A stretch of DNA of 64,000 nucleotides from Clostridium lacusfryxellense (GTDB lineage Bacteria > Bacillota > Clostridia > Clostridiales > Clostridiaceae), in the NCBI RefSeq assembly GCF_018861735.1, contig NZ_JAHLEB010000005.1, positions 1-64,000 on the forward strand. The letters are read 5' to 3'. Below are positions 63,286 through 64,000 of the stretch, piece after piece. Every line of letters begins with the position of its first letter. The first letter of the stretch is position 1. The notes under the pieces are model-generated. The model ran no database searches. It worked only from the letters and a program-made list of their open reading frames with translations, and had not been told where the DNA came from. Both the position numbers and the translations under genes were made by a program.

Positions 63286-64000
63286 CTATTTAAAAATCTC
63301 CTTGAACCACACTAGATTATTAAAAAAATGCACATGTCCATATGCAGCTAACGTATTATTCTTAACATAACCACATTTCCAGTTCTTCTGGCTCTTGTCA
63401 TAAACATCTTTCGTTAGTTTTAGCACTTTCCCATCCTTTAAATCTACAAATGATTTATGAAATTCATGACAATTTATAGAATCAATATTTTTAGGTAGAA
63501 CATCATTTTCTACATCTACCTCGATTTTTGCATACCCAAAATTTTGTAGACTTTTAGTTAATGTATAATATCCCTCGAAATAACCTACCATATTATGTGG
63601 TATTAGAACTTCCCCTTGTGATTCCTCCGCTAACGGTTTTACACCTAATGTAAGATACATCAACCCTCCACACTCCGCATAACATCGCAACCCATTATCT
63701 AAAGCATTTTTTATGCTACCCCTCATAGATGTATTTTGTGATAATTCATTTATAAATACCTCTGGATAACCTCCGCCTATATAAAGAAAGTCAATATTGC
63801 TTGGAAGTTTTTCATCATTAATAGGACTAAAGTATATGACCTCTCCCATTTCCTCTAAAAGCTCTAAATTCTCTTTATAGTAAAAACTAAATGCTTTGTC
63901 ATAAGCCACGGCTGTTCTTTTCCCTTTATACTCAACATGAAAATCATCTACATACTTTTCTCTTTCCTTAAATTGTTCTAATAATAAGTTCATATCCAAA
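63286..64000 (-). CDS. cbiA: cobyrinate a,c-diamide synthase, C-terminal part (runs off the window)
   Basis: The C-terminal 237 residues of CbiA, an ATP- and glutamine-dependent amidase of cobyrinate. The glutamine amidotransferase domain shows AVAYDKAFSFYYKENLELLE, YIGGGYPEVF, the nucleophile Cys in CYAECGGLMYLT, MVGYFEGYYTLT and a His near AYGHVHFF. The N-terminal ATP-binding (dethiobiotin-synthase-like) half lies beyond the right edge. It is the most upstream gene of the operon in view, so the promoter and any cobalamin riboswitch lie outside. Confidence 0.93.
   Translation of the reverse strand, partial: LDMNLLLEQFKEREKYVDDFHVEYKGKRTAVAYDKAFSFYYKENLELLEEMGEVIYFSPINDEKLPSNIDFLYIGGGYPEVFINELSQNTSMRGSIKNALDNGLRCYAECGGLMYLTLGVKPLAEESQGEVLIPHNMVGYFEGYYTLTKSLQNFGYAKIEVDVENDVLPKNIDSINCHEFHKSFVDLKDGKVLKLTKDVYDKSQKNWKCGYVKNNTLAAYGHVHFFNNLVWFKEIFK

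Noticed and set aside
63225-64000. A cobalamin riboswitch for the cbi operon
   Set aside because: cbiA runs off the right edge, so the operon's 5' leader is outside the window; nothing resembling a B12 box occurs in the internal spacers.
1-64000. tRNA and rRNA genes
   Set aside because: No tRNA-like cloverleaf end (GGTTCRANNCC context) or rRNA segment was recognised while reading the intergenic spaces on both strands.

Overview
The window is AT-rich DNA from a low-G+C endospore-forming Firmicute, most likely Clostridium sensu stricto. Support comes from the strong AAAGGAG-type ribosome binding sites, frequent TTG/GTG starts, the MurT/GatD pair, NADP-dependent GapN, clostridial HTH-TPR regulators, and an anaerobic (cbi-type) cobalamin pathway. 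No rRNA, tRNA or convincing CRISPR array was found.

Region 1 (1-12.8 kb) is accessory DNA. At its left edge, what looks like the end of a Tn7/Tn5053-like transposon (TGT terminus plus repeated ACGTCA motifs) cuts off the last gene of an ABC-three-component (ABC-3C) defence operon: HNH effector, middle component and DUF2326 ATPase. Upstream lies a looser group of three minus-strand genes: a ComEC-like metallo-beta-lactamase-fold protein, a DUF4297-like nuclease candidate with zinc ribbons, and a 1084-aa HD plus Hsp90-type ATPase protein. An 84-bp sequence block (70/84 identical) occurs upstream of both groups. It carries a possible 35-aa membrane peptide in one copy and a broken version in the other. 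The region ends with decaying repeats, a multiply broken chemotaxis receptor and an HD-GYP protein whose HD motif has become SD.

Region 2 (12.8-16.2 kb) is a GNAT acetyltransferase gene split by a complete 2,431-bp IS21-family element (istA, istB). The element has about 40-bp imperfect terminal inverted repeats and an exact 8-bp target duplication (ATCTTAAG). Removing it and one duplication restores the reading frame, apart from a stop at codon 2.

Region 3 (16.2-57.2 kb) is mostly housekeeping. It begins with a likely cell-envelope stress operon, uppP-GNAT-response regulator-histidine kinase-BceA-BceB-like transporter, whose uppP lacks a normal start codon. Then follow an MFS transporter, panB-panC, gapN, plsC, a second uppP, murT-gatD for lipid II amidation, two tandem HTH-TPR regulators beside a perfect 32-bp palindrome, an orphan PAS histidine kinase, RNase H, ftsH, a rhomboid protease, a canonical HD-GYP protein, a Fur-family regulator, pepD, ion transporters (MntP-like, CorA, MscS), a DUF4397 protein, a PTS EIIC-like permease, PadR and DegV.

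Region 4 (57.3-64 kb) is a minus-strand anaerobic cobalamin operon in transcription order cbiA(partial)-C-D-E-L-F-H-J. cbiT and cbiG are absent from the places they usually occupy. Ten copies of a short REP-like repeat with core GGGGACGGTTAACAAC lie in its intergenic spaces and its 3' flank.
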